From Chlorops oryzae (taxonomy: Eukaryota; Arthropoda; Insecta; Diptera; Chloropidae), in contig CM035808.1 in assembly GCA_020466095.1 (NCBI GenBank), forward strand, positions 3,170,190 to 3,234,189: a DNA stretch of 64,000 nucleotides. The letters are read 5' to 3'. The stretch's first letter is position 1. Each line of letters begins with the position of its first letter. This document shows, one piece after another, positions 59,887 to 64,000 of the stretch. The position numbers and the translations under genes are program-made. Under the pieces are notes generated by a model. That model did not search any database and was not told the DNA's origin. It saw only the letters and a list, made by a program, of their open reading frames with translations.

Positions 59887-60029
59887 CCCAGTAGGGAATT
59901 ACCTCGGTGGTGTTACGAAAAAAAATTTTCTTTTTGACAAGAGCGATAATGTAGTAGAACAATTTGACTTTAAGACAATTGAGCAGCTATCTTATCTGAT
60001 GTCAGGTTAGTAGGAAATTTCCTACTGGG
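59887..60029. mobile_element. 143-bp MITE-like element with CCCAGTAG ends
   Basis: CCCAGTAGGGAATT at the left; the right end read inversely is CCCAGTAGGAAATTT. No clear target duplication. The first eight bases equal those of element N. Confidence 0.65.
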
Positions 60030-61710
60030 CTCCTTCGTAGTATTTTGTACAAGTAGGTATGCCCTTTGCGCTCGTCTACTTGTCATTTATATCATTATTG
60101 TTGTTGTCGTTGTTGTTCCTGCGGTAGTATTCATTGGTGGTGTTACTCCCAAAGGACAAACACTGCGGTGAGAAGGATTGTACTAAATTAAAAATCACTC
60201 ACCCCGAGGGGAAAGCACACTTCATTTTCAGTACAAGTGGCGCGAATCCGAGTAGTATCTACCTAGCTTACATACACACATGTAGAAGTGTATGTATGTT
60301 CCTCTGCAACTGTGATATTTTGTGTCAGCAATGTTGGCCCTCTTGAGTTGATTTTCGGCAACGGACGACGGGTGACGACGAAGGCGGAGACGAAGGCGGT
60401 CAGGGAAAACTCAATTATAACAATCTGTTGTGATTTTCATATAGATCGTTGAGCACACAGATTTCAGGCGTCAACGAGAACATTAAAAAGACTAAAGTCT
60501 CCCCCCTGCCCCAGCCGAGCAACTCCCTCGATGGCTGATATAACATAATCACAGCAGCGGCGGCAGGATGTGTCGGAATATTGGAATGTGCCTCGAATTA
60601 TAAAATTCGCTGTCAGCCAAGGATTTCTCTTCTTCTTGATTGCGCCCGCTTGTGTGCTCGGCGCGAACATTCGAGCAATGAAATTTCTATTTACCTGTTT
60701 GTCTGTCTGTCGTCAGTCTGGATGGTTGTCTCTCTGACTCTACGTGTCTAACCTATTGGTATGTCTGTACGTTTCTGTCTCTGTGTGTGGAAAGAGAGTT
60801 GTCGGTACTTAATTTTGAACTTTTTCATGAGTGAAAACTTTTTTCGTGATTTTTAATTTTATTTCGCAAACGAAAAAAAAAGAACATTGAAGCGGCAATC
60901 ACACAATTTTGTGATATATTTTTGTTTTTTTTTTTTTCATCTTCTTGTGCTTAATAAGCACGTGCTCGGGGCAATTTAAAAAGTTTTTATCGATTTTTTT
61001 TGTTGCGAGATGCACGAGTTTTGGAAGTTTTTGGAAACCTATTCTCCCAAGGTAGGTGGATAGAAACGAAATGGAATTGAGATCTTTCGAAAAAAAAAAT
61101 TTAAAATTTTTAATGTTTTTATTTTCGTTGAGACCATCCTTGAAGAGGCGTTCTAGTATTTCCTGTTTTGAAGGGATGTCAACCTGATTGGCTTCTTAAA
61201 GTCCAAATTATCAATTTTCGAGGAGCGTAAAAAATATTATAGTAGAAATAAATTCATTCCGAAATGTGAGGAATCACAAGATACACACAAAGATATTGGA
61301 TTTTAACATAAATGCCAATAAATCCTTCTCGAAATAATTTTCTGTCATTTCGCTTCATTTTTTTTCAGTTATTGTTCTTATTATTTTCTTGGTCCTAAGA
61401 TTTTCAACTTATTGTTATTTCAAACATTGAAGATGCAATAATAAACACACACAAAAAGAAATAATTCGCTCGATGATGTTCCAAATAAGAGTTTATAATT
61501 ATATTCTTCTATATCTTTTTTACTTCAAATCGATTCTTATCAGGCACGTAGTCAGGATATTTTTGGGAGGGTTTCAAAAATTTTTTAAAAAGTAATTAAT
61601 AGGCATCACTTGCAAAAAATTTTGAGGGGGATGGTTTGAGCCAATTAAACTCTCCCTCTGACTGCGTTTCTGCTTCTTATTTAAGCGACAATACCCTGGA
61701 TACTTCCAAT
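60030..61710. other. repeat-poor non-coding block, possible regulatory DNA
   Basis: Mixed composition with GC-richer stretches at 60340-60680; no repeats shared with other parts and no exon recognised. Confidence 0.35.
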
Positions 61711-62938
61711 ATGAACATCTCTCAGTTCTCTCTCTCTCAGTCTCTCTCTGCCACTATCTGTCTCTGTCTCTTTCTCTCTGTCTCTTTCTCTCTGTCTCTT
61801 TCTCTCTGTCTCTTTCTCTCTGTCTCTCTCTATCTCTCTCTATCTGTCTCTCTCTCTGCCTCTTTCTTTCCTTCTCTTCTCTTTAGCCATTTGCCTGATC
61901 TGTCCAATATGACATCTCTCATGTCTCTCTCTCTAGTCTCTTTTTCTCTCCACTTCTTTCTTCTCTTTTTTCTTTCATTTCTATTCTGTCCTTTCTTTTT
62001 CTGTTTCTTCTTTATTTTTACCTTTCTCTTCGTCTTTTTTCTCTCTTTTCTCTTTCTGCTCTTCTGTCTCTTTCTCTCTCTGCTCTCTTCTCTCGCTCTC
62101 TTTTTCTCTCCTGTACTCTTTTGCTCTCTCCGTCTCTCTTTTCTCTCTTCTCAGTCCTTTTCTGTCTCTCTTCTCTGTTCTTCTCTCTCTTTCTCTCTCC
62201 TCTCTTTTCTTCTTCTGCTTATTTCTCTGTTTTTCTCCTCTGTTTTTCTCTTTTTCTTTCTCTTTCTCTTCTTCTTTTCTCTTCTATTCTCCTCTTCTTT
62301 TTCTCTTTTTCCCTATCGTTTTTCTTGTCTCTTTACTCTCTTTTTCATTCTCTTTTCTCTCTATCTTTGCTTCCTCTTCTCTTCCTCTTCTCTGTCTCTC
62401 GTCTGTCTCTCTTTCTCGTCTCTCTGTCTTCTCTCCTGATTCGTCTCTCCTTCTCTCTCTGTCCCTTCTCCTTGTCCTCTTCTCCTCCTGCCTCCTCATG
62501 TCTCTTTTTTCTATCTTTTCCCTCTCTTCCTTGTTTTTCTCTGTACTCTCTCTCTGTCTCTCTGTCTCTCTCCTCTCTCAATACCAATTCTCTTTCTCTT
62601 TATCTCTGTCTTTCTCATCTCCTCTGTTCTCCTGCTCTCATCTGTCTCTCTTTTCCTGCCTCTCCTCCTCTTGTTTTTCTACTTCCATAGCTATCTCTAT
62701 TCGATCTGCTTCTAGCTCTTTGTAGCTTCTTGTCTCTCCTCTGCCTCTCTCCTCATACTCTTCTGTCTCTCTCTGTCTCTTCATTCCTCGTTCTCCTGTC
62801 TTCTCTAGCTCTTTCTGTTTCTCTCCTCCTGCTCCCATGTCTCTCTATTTTTGTGTTTCTCTATCTCGCAGTCTCTCTTTTTCGCTGTCTCTTTATCTCG
62901 CTGTCTCTTTGCCTCTCAGTTTCTCTCTCCCTCTCACA
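61711..62938 (+). repeat. 1.2-kb pyrimidine (C/T) tract
   Basis: TCTCTG, CTCTTTCT and TTCTCT units dominate the + strand, with scattered purines. The long Ser/Leu/Phe-rich frames (267 and 189 codons) are by-products. Confidence 0.93.
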
Positions 62939-64000
62939 CAATTTTACGAATATTCGTTAGACAGCTGTAAAGAGATCATCAGATGTTTTCTCTCTCTCTC
63001 TGATTTTTCCTTGATTATTTACGTTTTCTGAAGCTACTTCTCATATCCATTCTTATCATGCAGGTTCCAAAGCCCCCCAAATGCGTGGTGCGCCTATTTT
63101 CGACAATATTTTTCTCTTAAAGATCTCCTTTTTTCTATTTTCTCTATGAAAGAGCGCTTTTTTTTTTAATACAACAATTAAAAATATCCTTAAAAATGGA
63201 AAGAATCCTCCCAAATTGGTAGAGCTGATCTGGAAATTTGAATAATTTGGACCGTCAAGTTCGCTCCCAATGCCATTTATTTATAAAGATTTCAATATTA
63301 AGATTAAGAAAAGAGGGAACTCGGATGATACAAGCCCAATAAGGTTTATTATATTCTTTCCTTTTACGAATTCAATCACGCTTTTAAACAACACTATTCC
63401 GCACACCTCTTGCCACCGCACGAATCCCGGATAGAATTCATGCTTTTTAAAGTAGATATAATTTTCATTAAATGATTTTATCGTAAAAATTTGAGAGGAA
63501 AATTAGAAAAAATGTATCCATTGGCAACAACGAACCGAACGCGCAGAACAGCAGCAGCAGCAGCAGCAGCCACCACAGCAACAGCAACAACAATAACAAT
63601 AACGACGAATAGCAAAATGGGGAGCTCGTAAATGGAGGAATCAAGTGAAAATTAATTGAATTGAGTGTTGCGTTCATAGATTTTTACAAACTGATACGAA
63701 AGAAAATATTGAATGTGAATATTCAAGTGTACGCGTCTGCGTATGCAGGTGAGTGTGCGCCCGATCTGTGTGTGTGTGTGTGTGTGTATGTGTCTGAGTG
63801 ATTCCGTTTTGTTTGTGTGCGTGAGCGCGTGTCTTCACTTGAATTTTCATTAGCAAGTGGGAGTTCGTGCTTTGGGGAGGAAAACTTTGAGAACATTGAA
63901 ATATTGAAGAAACGCACAAACACTCATGCACACTCACACACACACACACTACAGAAAAGACTCTCGCACATATTTTATTGGCGCTCCGATGCCAATTGAA
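62939..64000. other. non-coding sequence with CAG/CAA and GT microsatellites
   Basis: (CAG)n/(CAA)n at about 63549-63605, (GT)n at about 63768-63788, (CA)n at about 63934-63949. No gene recognised. Confidence 0.45.

Noticed and set aside
61636..62690. Open frames of 267 and 189 codons, Ser/Leu/Phe-rich, resembling a membrane protein
   Set aside because: They read the pyrimidine tract; hydrophobicity follows from TCT/CTC/TTT codons.

Overview
This window looks like a piece of an AT-rich, repeat-laden dipteran (fly) chromosome. The one host gene I can support is the 3' part of an unc-4 family paired-like homeobox gene on the + strand (coding exons at 20200-20378, 20509-20648 and 21545-22262). 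Its homeodomain and the conserved block after it match my memory of Drosophila unc-4 closely. Thr, Ala and His runs in the last exon are also fly-like. The exact species cannot be read from the sequence. No exon for the protein N-terminus is recognisable in the first 20 kb, so positions 1-20199 are best read as a long upstream intron or 5' flank. Everything after about 23.7 kb is 3' flank with no recognisable host gene.

Most of the rest is non-autonomous mobile DNA, much of it nested. I labelled the families by their own ends. A: TA-flanked, about 885 bp, carrying two tRNA-like modules, four copies. N: different ends, same tRNA-like core as A. B: about 630 bp, hAT-like, 8-bp target duplications, four copies, each carrying a pogo/Tigger-like element I. 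C: TTAA-flanked, about 735 bp, three good copies and one decayed copy, one of them in an unc-4 intron. D: TA-flanked, four copies, two carrying the hAT-like element E at the same nucleotide. E also occurs alone twice. F: a host repeat that contains B. G: TA-flanked, about 170 bp. H and two other small TTAA elements are piggyBac-like. J: 877 bp, 8-bp target duplication. K: carries one tRNA-like module and a 128-bp hairpin. L: about 380 bp, three copies. O: 2.16-kb foldback element built of 21-bp repeats. Q: 458 bp. R: two related repeats. There are also three copies of a tRNA-derived SINE (M) and two 5'-truncated non-LTR retrotransposon tails.

Layout: 1-20 kb, upstream region with A1-A3, J, K, Q, E1/F1/B1, B2, H1, L1 and N; 20.2-23 kb, the unc-4 exons with C1 in the last intron and a small TTAA element in the 3' UTR region; 23.85-24.75 kb, a very long purine tract; 27-41 kb, A4, C4, SINE M1, D1 with C2 inside, D2 with E2 inside, B3, and a five-layer nest at 37.6-39.2 kb; 41-51 kb, non-LTR tails, a three-unit 141-bp tandem repeat, a long palindrome, D3, E3 and R; 51-60 kb, G2, foldback element O, M2, C3, L3, M3 and D4; 61.7-62.9 kb, a 1.2-kb pyrimidine tract. 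Stretches at about 9.7-10.5, 14.5-15.9, 32.0-33.4, 42.4-43.3, 55.5-57.1 and 60.0-61.5 kb hold few repeats and could be retained regulatory DNA, but that is inference only.

All element calls rest on reading inverted ends, target duplications and repeated copies by eye. No alignment, folding or database search was run.
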